64,000 nucleotides of DNA from Bartonella sp. TP. GTDB lineage: Bacteria > Pseudomonadota > Alphaproteobacteria > Rhizobiales > Rhizobiaceae. Both the position numbers and the translations under genes were made by a program. The notes under the pieces were generated by a model. The model saw only the letters and a program-made list of their open reading frames with translations. It ran no database searches and had not been told where the DNA came from. The stretch spans positions 533,366 to 597,365 of the forward strand of contig NZ_CP129002.1 in assembly GCF_030406085.1 (NCBI RefSeq), given 5' to 3'. Below are positions 33,409 through 42,265 of the stretch, piece after piece. The number at the start of each line of letters is the position of its first letter. Positions within the stretch are counted from its first letter, which is position 1.

Positions 33409-35192
33409 ATAAAAGCTTCTTGCGGTATTTCCACCCGGCCAAACTGCCGCATTTTGCGCTTGCCTTCTTTTTGCTTATCTAGCAATTTACGCTTACGCGT
33501 TACATCCCCACCATAGCATTTTGCGGTAACATCCTTGCGCAACGCCCTTATCGTCTCGCGCGCTACTACCTTGCCGCCAATCGCTGCTTGAATCGGTATT
33601 TGAAACATATGCTGCGGAATTAGCTCTTTTAACTTTTCGCACATCGCACGGCCGCGCTTTTGCGCTGCACTTCTATGCACCAATACCGATAAAGCGTCCA
33701 CTGGTTCGCTATTTACCAAAATAGACATTTTTACCAAATCACCAGCGCGATAATCAGCCAATTGATAGTCAAAAGAAGCGTAGCCCTTAGACAGAGATTT
33801 TAACCTGTCATAAAAATCAAACACTACCTCGCCCAAAGGCAGCTCAAAACTAACCATAGCGCGCGTACCAACATAGGAAAGGTCGCGCTGCAACCCACGC
33901 CTGTCAATGCATAATTTCAATATAGCGCCCAAATATTCATCTGGTGTTAAAATCGTTGCCTTAATCCACGGCTCTCGAATCTCTTGAATCTGCATAATAT
34001 CTGGCATATCTGCAGGATTGTGAATCTCCCTAACGCTACCGTCGCGCATGAGCATTTGATACACCACCGAAGGCGCAGTAGCAATAAGATCTAACCCAAA
34101 TTCACGATAAAGCCGCTCTTGAATTATCTCTAGATGCAACAAGCCCAAAAACCCACAGCGAAAGCCAAAGCCCAACGCAGCCGAGCTCTCCATTTCAAAA
34201 CTAAAACTAGCATCATTCAAGCGCAACTTACCCATAGCACTGCGTAGATTTTCAAAATCCGCTGCGTCAATGGGAAAAATACCGCAGAAAACCACTGGTT
34301 GCGCCGAGCGAAACCCGGGCAACGTTTTTTCGCAAGGACGCCTATCTTCTGTTATCGTATCGCCCACCCGTGTATCCGCAACCTCTTTAATAGAGGCGGT
34401 AATAAAGCCTATTTCCCCAGGGCCGAGTGAGTCCACCGCAACCATCTTGGGGCAAAAAACTCCAACCCGCTCTACAGGATAGCGCGCATCCGCCGCCATC
34501 ATACGAATTACTTGCCCTTTTTTTAATACCCCATCAATAATCCGCACCAAAACAATCACACCCAGATAAGAATCATACCAACTATCTACAAGCATAGCTT
34601 TTAGCGGTGCATTTATGTCGCCAATTTTTGGTGCTGGCAATTGCTCAATTATTGCCTCTAATACATTTTCAACACCCAGCCCCGTCTTGGCAGAAATCTC
34701 TACCGCTTGTGAGGTGTCCAAACCTATTACATCTTCTATTTGCGTTTTTACCCTTGGCACATCCGCCGCGGGCAAATCTACCTTGTTTAAAATCACCGCA
34801 ATTTCATGATTATTATCAATGGCCTGGTAAACATTTGCCAAGGTTTGCGCTTCCACCCCTTGTGAGGCATCTACCACAAGCAAAGACCCTTCGCAGGCCG
34901 CTAATGAGCGCGAAACTTCATAGGCAAAGTCAACATGGCCCGGTGTGTCCATTAAATTCAAAATATAGCGCTTGCCGTTCTTCGCCTCATACACCAAGCG
35001 CACCGTTTGTGCCTTAATAGTAATGCCGCGCTCGCGCTCTATCTCCATAGAATCTAAGATTTGCGCCTTCATTTCCCGCTCTTCTAACCCACCAGTTAGC
35101 TGGATCAAACGGTCGGCCAAAGTAGATTTACCATGGTCGATATGGGCAATAATCGCAAAATTACGGATATTGGCTAATTTTACTTCGGTCAT
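33384..35192 (-). CDS. lepA: Elongation factor 4 (LepA)
   Basis: Ribosomal GTPase that acts on stalled or mis-translocated elongation complexes and on initiation. 602 residues, the usual length. G1 [14 protein letters not shown] at 15-28, G3 [16 protein letters not shown] near 82 and G4 [10 protein letters not shown] near 136 are intact; the C-terminal LepA-specific domain ends [26 protein letters not shown]. Stand-alone gene convergent with nth; divergent from the SDR gene at 35285. Confidence 0.97.
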   Translation of the reverse strand: MTEVKLANIRNFAIIAHIDHGKSTLADRLIQLTGGLEEREMKAQILDSMEIERERGITIKAQTVRLVYEAKNGKRYILNLMDTPGHVDFAYEVSRSLAACEGSLLVVDASQGVEAQTLANVYQAIDNNHEIAVILNKVDLPAADVPRVKTQIEDVIGLDTSQAVEISAKTGLGVENVLEAIIEQLPAPKIGDINAPLKAMLVDSWYDSYLGVIVLVRIIDGVLKKGQVIRMMAADARYPVERVGVFCPKMVAVDSLGPGEIGFITASIKEVADTRVGDTITEDRRPCEKTLPGFRSAQPVVFCGIFPIDAADFENLRSAMGKLRLNDASFSFEMESSAALGFGFRCGFLGLLHLEIIQERLYREFGLDLIATAPSVVYQMLMRDGSVREIHNPADMPDIMQIQEIREPWIKATILTPDEYLGAILKLCIDRRGLQRDLSYVGTRAMVSFELPLGEVVFDFYDRLKSLSKGYASFDYQLADYRAGDLVKMSILVNSEPVDALSVLVHRSAAQKRGRAMCEKLKELIPQHMFQIPIQAAIGGKVVARETIRALRKDVTAKCYGGDVTRKRKLLDKQKEGKRKMRQFGRVEIPQEAFIQALKMDD

Positions 35193-35284
35193 ATATACAT
35201 TCTTAAAGAGAAATTTTTATTTTTACAAACATAAAATAATATAATATATTAATCTAAGCAATAGCATTATTAGATGGAGTAAAA

Positions 35285-36385
35285 ATGCAGCCTCAATCTA
35301 GCGAAAATCTACAAAGCATAATCAAGCTTTTAAACAGCACTAAATTCACCCCAAACAGCATAGAATCGCGGCGCAAAGCCTTGTTTGAGCAACCTAAACT
35401 AGTCACCATTATAGGCGGCACTGGCTTTATAGGCAAGGCAATAGCAAAAAAACTTTGCAATTTGGGCTATCGCGTAGCAATTATAGCACGCAATACCCGC
35501 CGCGCTTATGAGTTAATGCAGTTTGGTGATGTTGGCCAGGTTCAATGCGTCTCTGCCAATATTTTGCGCCGCTCCAGCATAACATCGCTTATCCAGGGTT
35601 CTGCCGCAGTTATCTTTGCCGCCAATGGCAGCTCTTCTCATGGTGCCAACAGCTATCACAAGGTTAATGTCGAGGGTGCTAAATTTGTAGCAGAAATTGC
35701 ACAAAAATTAGGCATAGGCTTTATCTATTTTTCTTCTCTACAACAAGCAGAATGCAACGCCAACGCGCAAGCCATAGCCAAGGCCTTTGGCGAAGATGCG
35801 GTGCGCCATGCTCATAATAGCCCTATAATATTACGCCCATCGCTAGTATTTGGCCCTGGCGACAAAACATTCACCCATTTGGCAAATCTAGCACGCTTTA
35901 CAACTAGCCTGCCAGTATTTGGCAATAAAGACATAAGACACCAGCCAATTTATGTAGGCGATATTGCTAATTTTATTGCCTGGCTGTTAGAAAGTGATTT
36001 GCTAAATAATGTCATCGATGCGGCATGTTTCGAGTTAGGCGGACCAGAAAAACTCACCCAAGAAGAAATCATACAAACCATAGCAAAAACAATAAAACGT
36101 CCGCGCAAGGTAAAACATCTAACCCAACAAAGCAGCGCTATGCTCAGCGCCTTGCTCAGCTTTACACAAAACATTCCCTTTTGCACGCAGCTATTAAATA
36201 GGGCAGATGTTCAGGCCTTGTCTATGCCCAGCATGGTAAGCATTGAGGCAAAAAAAGAAGGGCGCATATTGCAAGCGGCGCAAATAGAGCAGCATAGCCT
36301 AGCAGCTATTACGCCATCCTATCTATGGCATTTACGCCCCTATGGACAATTTGCAGAAGACACAACGCCAGACTGGGCTAGATAA
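35285..36385 (+). CDS. NDUFA9-like SDR protein (complex I associated)
   Basis: An atypical short-chain dehydrogenase related to the mitochondrial complex I accessory subunit NDUFA9, common in alphaproteobacteria. After an unusual 38-residue N-terminal extension, the NAD(P)-binding TIIGGTGFIGKAIAKKL (about 41-58) is intact, followed by IYFSSLQQAE and LRPSLVFGPGD. At the position of the SDR active-site Tyr-x3-Lys, the sequence reads Gln-Ala-Ile-Ala-Lys, so Tyr is missing; catalysis is unlikely and a structural role is more plausible. 366 residues. Confidence 0.85.
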   Translation: MQPQSSENLQSIIKLLNSTKFTPNSIESRRKALFEQPKLVTIIGGTGFIGKAIAKKLCNLGYRVAIIARNTRRAYELMQFGDVGQVQCVSANILRRSSITSLIQGSAAVIFAANGSSSHGANSYHKVNVEGAKFVAEIAQKLGIGFIYFSSLQQAECNANAQAIAKAFGEDAVRHAHNSPIILRPSLVFGPGDKTFTHLANLARFTTSLPVFGNKDIRHQPIYVGDIANFIAWLLESDLLNNVIDAACFELGGPEKLTQEEIIQTIAKTIKRPRKVKHLTQQSSAMLSALLSFTQNIPFCTQLLNRADVQALSMPSMVSIEAKKEGRILQAAQIEQHSLAAITPSYLWHLRPYGQFAEDTTPDWAR

Positions 36386-36412
36386 AATACTAGCCCTATC
36401 TAGCAGACGCCC

Positions 36413-37027
36413 TTAGCGCAATACAATCTTTGCACGGCGGTTTTGCGACCAGCAGCGCTCAGAACCACATACAGCAGCCGGGCGGTCCTTGCCATAAGAC
36501 ACAGTCTTAATCGTGGCTCTTGGTATACCAATCTGCATCAAATATTCTCGCACAGCGCTAGCTCTTTTTGCGCCTAGGGCGATATTATAGGCTCTGGTAC
36601 CGCGTTCATCGGCATAGCCTTCAATCAATAATTTATGTGGGTGCTGCGCTATCCACTGTGCCTGCAAACGTAACAGATTCTTGCCTTCTTCATTTAGCGT
36701 TATAGAATCCAAGTCAAAATGTATTACATCACCTATTTGCGCGGTAAAATAGCTCTTATCTGCTGGCAAAACCTTATCTATCTTAACATCATAGCCACTA
36801 GTGCCTAGATTTTCGCCGCCATGGGCATAATTATCATCATATGGATTGGTCGGCCAGCTAAAATCTTTTACATTAACAGCTTTTTCTGCTTGTGTGGCCT
36901 GCAAAACTGGATTTTGCGCGGCGTCATAAGCCATGGGGTCATAGCCAGCATTGGTTCTAGCACAAGCGCTTAACCCCAGACACATAACACTACTATATAA
37001 TAGAAGCTGAATTTTACTCTTTTGCAT
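36413..37027 (-). CDS. pal: Peptidoglycan-associated lipoprotein Pal
   Basis: Outer-membrane lipoprotein that binds peptidoglycan and works with Tol during division. 204 residues. The signal peptide ends in LSAC (lipidated Cys22); after a linker, the OmpA-like domain (about 90-204) has the peptidoglycan-binding pattern LLIEGYADERGTRAYNIALGAKRASAVREYL. Pal is usually next to tolB; here it is isolated between the SDR and the S24 repressor, which would be a rearrangement. Convergent with the SDR gene. Confidence 0.93.
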   Translation of the reverse strand: MQKSKIQLLLYSSVMCLGLSACARTNAGYDPMAYDAAQNPVLQATQAEKAVNVKDFSWPTNPYDDNYAHGGENLGTSGYDVKIDKVLPADKSYFTAQIGDVIHFDLDSITLNEEGKNLLRLQAQWIAQHPHKLLIEGYADERGTRAYNIALGAKRASAVREYLMQIGIPRATIKTVSYGKDRPAAVCGSERCWSQNRRAKIVLR

Positions 37028-37048
37028 ATTTTTCTCCTTTATTAACTA

Positions 37049-37711
37049 TCACACAGAGCCCCGAGCCCCGGCCATGGCCACATAATGCATGGAAATTACT
37101 TGCCCCAGCGGAAATTTTATACGCTTAGGGGGATTAAATTGCTCCAACACCAACTCATATTCGGTTTTAAACAAATAACGCTTAATAAAAGCATGGGGCG
37201 CGTCGCTACCATTATCTTTTAATTGCACCACCACATAATCGCCGCGGCGAATAGGGTGCAGTGGGTCTATATAGGCTATCTCGCCTTCTTCATAGCGGGG
37301 CGACATCGAATCACCAACAATTTCTACGGCATAGGCACCCACGGTGTTGCTTAAGCTAGGTGGGCAAAGCACATCATATAAAGGCGAGCCATTTAGAATA
37401 AATTCCCCTTCGCTACCGCCCACAGCTTGACCATATACCTGCAATAGCGAGTGTTGCTCTAGAAAATCTACCCCTTGCTGGATAATAGCATTGCCATTTT
37501 CTACTACAGCATCCTGCCCTGCACACAACCAGGCCGTGCTAGTTTGCAGCACCACTGCTAATTTATCTAAGGTATCTATACGCGGACTAACCGATTTACC
37601 AACACGAATATTTCGTATAAAAGAATCGCTCAATCCAGCTTCCAGACAAGCCTGCCTTTCGCTTTTATGCAAAATTTTTAACCTGCTCTCTATCCTTGCC
37701 GCAATATTCAT
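37049..37711 (-). CDS. LexA/cI-type S24 transcriptional repressor
   Basis: Phage- or SOS-type repressor, 220 residues. An N-terminal HTH (about 1-60: RLKILHKSERQACLEAGLSDSFIRNI) is joined to an S24 self-cleavage domain with the Ser/Lys dyad at VGDSMSP (Ser135) and AFIKRYL (Lys177). A classical Ala-Gly cleavage pair is not evident in the linker; AVGG at 96-99 is the nearest. Divergent from the 231-residue gene at 37930 across a 218-base gap containing a palindrome and inverted repeats, so it probably represses both itself and that gene. Confidence 0.88.
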   Translation of the reverse strand: MNIAARIESRLKILHKSERQACLEAGLSDSFIRNIRVGKSVSPRIDTLDKLAVVLQTSTAWLCAGQDAVVENGNAIIQQGVDFLEQHSLLQVYGQAVGGSEGEFILNGSPLYDVLCPPSLSNTVGAYAVEIVGDSMSPRYEEGEIAYIDPLHPIRRGDYVVVQLKDNGSDAPHAFIKRYLFKTEYELVLEQFNPPKRIKFPLGQVISMHYVAMAGARGSV

Positions 37712-37779
37712 TTCTCAAAATTCTAATTTTTGACATTTATTAAAAATATCTTAAAAAATTTATACTCCAAAAAGCCGCA

Positions 37780-37855
37780 TTTACCGGGGGATTTTTACAA
37801 ATCGTCCCATTTTAGGAATTTTTTCCTTGCACAATGCGGTAAATTTACCTAATAT
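37780..37855 (+). promoter_or_regulatory. Divergent promoter with palindromic operator
   Basis: Perfect 12-bp palindrome GGTAAATTTACC at 37838-37849 lies inside the 17-base spacer of TTGCAC (37827-37832) and TAATAT (37850-37855), a plus-strand promoter for the 37930 gene. ATTTACCG (37780-37787) and CGGTAAAT (37837-37844) form an inverted pair 50 bases apart, so a second half-operator lies near the repressor's own promoter. Confidence 0.55.
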
Positions 37856-37929
37856 GATTACAGCTTAGAGGAGTTGATTTTATACTCAGATATTTAACAA
37901 AGCTTTAACATAACTTAAGAGATCATAAC

Positions 37930-38625
37930 ATGGAAATAATAGAAAAAACAACCGAAACATGTAAAGGCAAGAAATTAAAACCAAGGGGCAGACCCAGAAT
38001 CAAGGGCGCCTTACGCGAGCCAAATGGGCGAGTTTCGCGCGCCAAACACAACAGCGATGAGCTAGCTATAAAAATTCGCGCCCAAAAATTCAACTTAAGC
38101 TTTGACCAAGCAAAAAACCCACGCTCGCAAAGCTGGGTTGGTCGGCTGTCTTTTCTAGGCGCCGGGCGTGGCTTAAGCGAGCCGCAATATAAAGCTGCCG
38201 AGCATTATTTAAAATTATACAATAATTATCGCAAAGCAATTTTGTCCCCCGCCGCACATTACGACAATGAAACAGACCAAACTTACATAAAAGACGACGC
38301 AAGCTACACCCAATGGGCGATTAAAACAACCAGAAAATTTGAGCTAACCAACAAAGTAATCGAAGACGCGCAAGCAAAATATAGCTCTGAAAATCTCTTT
38401 GCTGCCATTCAATATGGCGTATTAGAAAATCTAGAGCTGCCACATCTTTTGGGCGCCTTGCGCATAAGCCTAAATGCCCTGCATCACCATTTTTTTCAAA
38501 ATGCCTATTCTCCGCATATGCACAATACACCAATTAAACTTGGGGGTAAAAAATCAGCAAATCTTAGATTAGTCTTAAGCCGCGATAATTCATTTACGCC
38601 ACAAACCAAAAGCAAAGCTAGCTAA
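37930..38625 (+). CDS. Uncharacterised basic protein paired with the S24 repressor
   Basis: A 231-residue protein not recognised to a family. The N-terminus is strongly basic (KGKKLKPRGRPRIKGALREP), suggesting nucleic-acid contact, followed by a helical domain (PQYKAAEHYLKLYNNYRKAIL, NLFAAIQYGVLENLELPHLLGALRISLNALHHHF). No signal peptide or membrane segment. Its start is 218 bases from the divergent S24 repressor with a repressor-type operator in its promoter spacer, so it is probably derepressed on DNA damage or an equivalent signal. Overlaps the next minus-strand gene by 8 bases. Confidence 0.65.
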   Translation: MEIIEKTTETCKGKKLKPRGRPRIKGALREPNGRVSRAKHNSDELAIKIRAQKFNLSFDQAKNPRSQSWVGRLSFLGAGRGLSEPQYKAAEHYLKLYNNYRKAILSPAAHYDNETDQTYIKDDASYTQWAIKTTRKFELTNKVIEDAQAKYSSENLFAAIQYGVLENLELPHLLGALRISLNALHHHFFQNAYSPHMHNTPIKLGGKKSANLRLVLSRDNSFTPQTKSKAS

Positions 38626-39037
38626 AATCCTGCGCCGCACTAAGGTTTTGCCTTTTACGGCGCGCCAGCTTTTTTAGCCGCGCTCGGTAATACCGCCGCA
38701 AGGGAGTATAATTTTGCACAAACATACGCCAAAATAAAACTGGCATGGCGAAAATATGAAACATAGCAAATAAGGTAATTTCAGCAATTTTTGCTGCTCT
38801 TTTTGGCCCATAGCTACGTAAAGCAAAATAAACCAAGCGGCTAATAATAAAACTAACCCCAAGCCAGCCAGCCAAAAAGCACAAAGCAGTAGCAAAAACT
38901 AACTTAAAATCTATTACCGAAAAATAACCCCAACTATGCAGCAGCCAATTTGCCAAGCCCAAAAATGCTATAAACAAAAACCCATAAACGCCCAGCACGA
39001 ATAGAATTAAAAAAACTAATGAAGCTATTATATTCAT
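38618..39037 (-). CDS. Uncharacterised membrane protein
   Basis: A 139-residue protein with about four hydrophobic stretches (IASLVFLILFVLGVYGFLFIA, FKLVFATALCFLAGWLGV and others) and a very basic C-terminal tail (RRYYRARLKKLARRKRQ). Not recognised. It follows lptB by 18 bases on the same strand and so may be co-transcribed with the lipopolysaccharide-transport genes; in most rhizobia the gene after lptB is rpoN, which is absent here. Confidence 0.6.
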   Translation of the reverse strand: MNIIASLVFLILFVLGVYGFLFIAFLGLANWLLHSWGYFSVIDFKLVFATALCFLAGWLGVSFIISRLVYFALRSYGPKRAAKIAEITLFAMFHIFAMPVLFWRMFVQNYTPLRRYYRARLKKLARRKRQNLSAAQDFS

Positions 39038-39055
39038 AACATAAATTTTTCCCTA

Positions 39056-39778
39056 TTATAGGCGAAAATCCTCGCCCAAATAAAATCGGCGCACCTCCGG
39101 GTTAGCCACCAAAGAAGCAGCGTCGCCATGCGCCAGCTCTTTGCCCCCATGCATAATATATGCCCGGTCTACCATAGAAAGCGTCTCGCGTACATTATGG
39201 TCAGTAATTAAAACGCCAATATCCCGCTTTGTCAAATGCTTAATAAGTAGCTTTATATCACTCACCGCTAAAGGGTCCACGCCCGCAAAAGGCTCGTCTA
39301 ATAGCAAAAATTTAGGCCGCAAAGCCAAGGCCCGGGCAATTTCAAGTCGGCGGCGCTCCCCGCCAGAAAGCGCAAGGGCTGGGCTATGCTTTAAATGCAA
39401 TATTTTAAATTCTGCCAATAATTCATCTATCAAATCTTCCCGCTTACGCTTATTTTTCTCAATAAGCTCGAGCACCGCGCGGATATTTTCGCCCACATTT
39501 AACCCGCGAAAAATCGAGCTTTCTTGCGGCAAATAACCAATGCCAAAACGCGCGCGCTTATACATAGCAAAAGGGGTTAAATCATATTCATCCAACAAAA
39601 TCTGCCCGCTATCGCTTTTTATTAGCCCGGTTACCATGTAAAAACTAGTAGTTTTACCAGCGCCATTTGGACCCAAAAGCCCAACCGCCTCTCCAGAGCC
39701 AACGCGAAAAGAAACGCCATCTACAGCCACGCGACCATTATAGGTTTTTCGTAAATCTTTTGCCCGCAATATAGCCAT
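39056..39778 (-). CDS. lptB: LPS export ABC transporter ATP-binding protein
   Basis: ATPase of the LptB2FGC complex that extracts lipopolysaccharide from the inner membrane. 240 residues. Walker A GPNGAGKTT (about 35-43), the signature LSGGERRRLEIARAL, Walker B FLLLDEPFAGVDP and the H-loop ITDHNVRETL are intact; YLPQESSIFRGLNVGENI is the LptB-typical Q-loop region. One base after lptC on the same strand, indicating tight coupling. Confidence 0.97.
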   Translation of the reverse strand: MAILRAKDLRKTYNGRVAVDGVSFRVGSGEAVGLLGPNGAGKTTSFYMVTGLIKSDSGQILLDEYDLTPFAMYKRARFGIGYLPQESSIFRGLNVGENIRAVLELIEKNKRKREDLIDELLAEFKILHLKHSPALALSGGERRRLEIARALALRPKFLLLDEPFAGVDPLAVSDIKLLIKHLTKRDIGVLITDHNVRETLSMVDRAYIMHGGKELAHGDAASLVANPEVRRFYLGEDFRL

Positions 39779-39779
39779 A

Positions 39780-40706
39780 TTAATTACCCAAACTTATGCT
39801 AGCTTGCACAGCACAACTATCTAATTTCGTCGTACCATTTTTTACGTCCATTTGCAATTTACAGCCCCGCGCAATCTCGTTATTATGCTTTAAATATACA
39901 TGGCCACTGGCAAATATTTTATCAACATCATGGCTAGCTTTAAGATAATGTAGCTGCATCATATCACTTTTTACAATATCCCCATGCAATTTTGCCATTA
40001 CATGGCTAGAAAAATGCAATAATTGTAACATTGGCAAAATTCGCAACTCATCTGCTGTTATCGTTATTTTACCATATTTTTTGTCATCCAAGCTAAGCTG
40101 TATAGCCCCCGTAAATAGCAAATTTTTACCGCTATCTGATATCTGCAAGGCCTGGGCTGTTAGCTGCATCATATCATTATTTACCTTTACCCCGCCTGTT
40201 GATTGCAAAGATTTTGCAGCAACATCTATGCTAGCATTTGGCAAATTACCATAGATTTTGGCCCCTTCATTGTCCAGAGTCAGGCTAATCTGACCAGGCA
40301 AACGAAATAATCGCAAACTATCGTCATACACGCCCTCTTTGGTGCTAAGATCTAACCAGCTATTAGAACTTAAAATAAAGCGACCACTTATATCCTTAAG
40401 CTTGGTAACATGCTTATTGCTATAATCCTGCACAACCTCCCCAACATTAAAATCATATAACTCAGCTCCCCGGCTATAATCCTTGAGCTTAGCATCACGC
40501 ATTAAAGAACTTTTATGCATACGTTGCAGCAGGCTTTTTTGCACAACAAACTCTGCCACCATGTGGCGCTTAATATAAGGGTAAAGCATCGCAGTGGCAA
40601 AAGCTACAAAAACCAGCACAGCGCAAACTAACAATAGCCAGCGATAGATTCGCACCCTTTTATTATGGCGTATAGCCTTGGCATATTGCTGGGAAAGAGA
40701 CTGCAT
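39780..40706 (-). CDS. lptC: LptC-LptA fusion (LPS transport bridge)
   Basis: Predicted inner-membrane-anchored LPS transport protein of 308 residues. Residues 20-44 form one membrane helix. Residues about 85-208 follow the LptC pattern (LSTKEGVYDD..LRLPGQISLTLDNEG, STGGVKVNNDMMQLTAQALQIS). The last ~95 residues (ITADELRILPM, HVMAKLHGDIVKSDMMQLHYL, KIFASGHVYLKHNNEIARGCKLQMDV) match the OstA/LptA repeat pattern, normally a separate periplasmic protein encoded between lptC and lptB. No separate lptA gene exists here. Fusion is inferred from pattern only. Confidence 0.8.
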   Translation of the reverse strand: MQSLSQQYAKAIRHNKRVRIYRWLLLVCAVLVFVAFATAMLYPYIKRHMVAEFVVQKSLLQRMHKSSLMRDAKLKDYSRGAELYDFNVGEVVQDYSNKHVTKLKDISGRFILSSNSWLDLSTKEGVYDDSLRLFRLPGQISLTLDNEGAKIYGNLPNASIDVAAKSLQSTGGVKVNNDMMQLTAQALQISDSGKNLLFTGAIQLSLDDKKYGKITITADELRILPMLQLLHFSSHVMAKLHGDIVKSDMMQLHYLKASHDVDKIFASGHVYLKHNNEIARGCKLQMDVKNGTTKLDSCAVQASISLGN

Positions 40707-40797
40707 AAAACTTCCATTTGCATTTAGATATTTTTCTACTACAATAGCCCTATCGCCATTGCAGCTTTAATATATAGTAAGCTTAAAGGAGAGGCTA

Positions 40798-41079
40798 TTG
40801 CTAAAATCACAATTGATTAAAATAATTACCAAAAAAAAGCCACATCTCACCCTTTACCAAGCCGAGCGTATAGTAGAAGTTTTTTTTGAAAAAATCTCTG
40901 AAACCCTAATGCATGGCGGCCGAGTAGAATTGCGTGGCTTTGGCGTGTTTTACACAAAAGCGCGCGCCGCCAAACAAGCAATGAACCCGCGCACGGGCGA
41001 AAAAATCCATGTGGGCCCCAAATTAGTACCATTTTTTCGCGTAAGCAAAGTTTTGGTAAAAACCCTAAATGAGAAATAA
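40798..41079 (+). CDS. ihfB: Integration host factor subunit beta
   Basis: DNA-bending nucleoid protein that heterodimerises with IhfA; 93 residues. The core RVELRGFGVF and the DNA-intercalating arm PRTGEKIHVGPKLVPFFR are conserved. Starts with TTG (40798) preceded by AAAGGAGAG, giving the expected N-terminus MLKSQLIKII. Divergent from the lptC gene. The next gene lapA follows without a gap, the rhizobial ihfB-lapA order. Confidence 0.95.
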   Translation: MLKSQLIKIITKKKPHLTLYQAERIVEVFFEKISETLMHGGRVELRGFGVFYTKARAAKQAMNPRTGEKIHVGPKLVPFFRVSKVLVKTLNEK

Positions 41080-41370
41080 ATGAAGCTAAAAAATATCATC
41101 TATACACTATTTTTGCTACCCATTAGTATATTTCTAATAGGCTTTATCTCTAGCAATAATCAAATAATTACTATTCATTTCAACCCCTTTGTGCAAACAA
41201 GCGCCACACTTAGCCTGCCCCTTTGCCTAGCCCTTATCGGCAGTCTTGCCTTGGGCTTTGTCTTAAGCGGTCTTATCTGGTGGATTAAGCTTTATGGCTA
41301 TAAGCGCGAGTTTCGCAAATTACACAACAGCAGAAAAAACTTACAATTATTAGATGTTACAAAAGACTGA
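41080..41370 (+). CDS. lapA: LapA-domain (DUF1049) membrane protein
   Basis: A 96-residue inner-membrane protein with two transmembrane helices (YTLFLLPISIFLIGFISS, LPLCLALIGSLALGFVLSGLIWWI) and a basic C-terminal cytoplasmic tail, the LapA layout. E. coli LapA acts with LapB in control of LPS synthesis; a similar role is presumed. The ATG follows the ihfB stop directly, and the 3' end overlaps the methyltransferase gene by 17 bases, indicating one transcript. Confidence 0.85.
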   Translation: MKLKNIIYTLFLLPISIFLIGFISSNNQIITIHFNPFVQTSATLSLPLCLALIGSLALGFVLSGLIWWIKLYGYKREFRKLHNSRKNLQLLDVTKD

Positions 41371-42265
41371 CCTAGCGCCATTATTGCTAGAAACTTCGCC
41401 AACAAGCTTTTATAGCCTGCTCGATAGTGGAAATAAACTAAAATTAGAGCGCTGCGGAAATTATAAAATAATACGCCCCGCAGGGCAAGCTATCTGGCAA
41501 CCGAGCTTAGATCGCAAGGCCTGGCAGGATATTGACGCAGAATTTACTGGAAATACCGAAGAAGAAGGCGTAGGCCGGTGGCATTTTCCCAAAAGCGCCC
41601 TGGCACCTAGTTTTGTTTTGCAACGCGGCTCTATGAAATTTCTTGGCCGCTTTACCTCTTTCAGGCATATTGGCTTTTTCCCCGAGCAAGAAGCGCATTG
41701 GTGCTTTATAGAAAAACTACTACGCGTAAAGCCAGGTGCCAAAACCCTAAATTTATTTGCCTATACCGGATTGGCCAGCCTTATTGCAGCAAATGCAGGG
41801 GCGCAGGTTACCCATGTCGATTCTTCAAAACGTGCCATTGCCTGGGCCAAAGAAAACCAAGCAATAGCTGGGCTAAACCATTTGCCAATAAGATGGATAA
41901 CCGAAGATGCAACAAAATTTGCCCAGCGCGAAGCCAGGCGCAATAATAAATATGATTTAATTCTGCTTGACCCACCAGCCTATGGCCGTGGCAATAAGGG
42001 TGAAATTTGGCAATTATTCGAAGATCTACCAGCTTTGCTAAGCCTATGCCGCGAGCTGCTGGATAAAAACGGCCTAGGAGTTATCCTAACAGCCTATTCC
42101 ATTCGAGCTTCTTATCTAACGCTACAGCGCTTAATGCAAGAAATTTTTGGCCAAGCAAATGTCGAATCAGGCGAGCTTATCTTGCGTGAAGAAAATACGA
42201 AGCGTGCCCTATCTACCTCACTATTTAGTCGTTTTATTATAAATCATGAATATAAAAACCATTAA
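41354..42265 (+). CDS. Class I SAM-dependent RNA methyltransferase, RlmI-like
   Basis: A 303-residue methyltransferase. The SAM-binding motif I NLFAYTGLASLIAANAGAQVTHVD (about 137-160), motif II SSKRAIAWAKEN and motif IV DLILLDPPAYGRG (about 213-225) match the 23S rRNA cytosine methyltransferase RlmI/RlmK superfamily. It lacks the PUA domain of E. coli RlmI, so target and base are uncertain. Overlaps both neighbours, including the TrmH-type gene by 20 bases. Confidence 0.85.
   Translation: MLQKTDLAPLLLETSPTSFYSLLDSGNKLKLERCGNYKIIRPAGQAIWQPSLDRKAWQDIDAEFTGNTEEEGVGRWHFPKSALAPSFVLQRGSMKFLGRFTSFRHIGFFPEQEAHWCFIEKLLRVKPGAKTLNLFAYTGLASLIAANAGAQVTHVDSSKRAIAWAKENQAIAGLNHLPIRWITEDATKFAQREARRNNKYDLILLDPPAYGRGNKGEIWQLFEDLPALLSLCRELLDKNGLGVILTAYSIRASYLTLQRLMQEIFGQANVESGELILREENTKRALSTSLFSRFIINHEYKNH

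Noticed and set aside
36386..36412. Small CTAG-containing inverted repeat between the SDR gene and pal as a terminator
   Set aside because: The stem is only four bases and has no T run.
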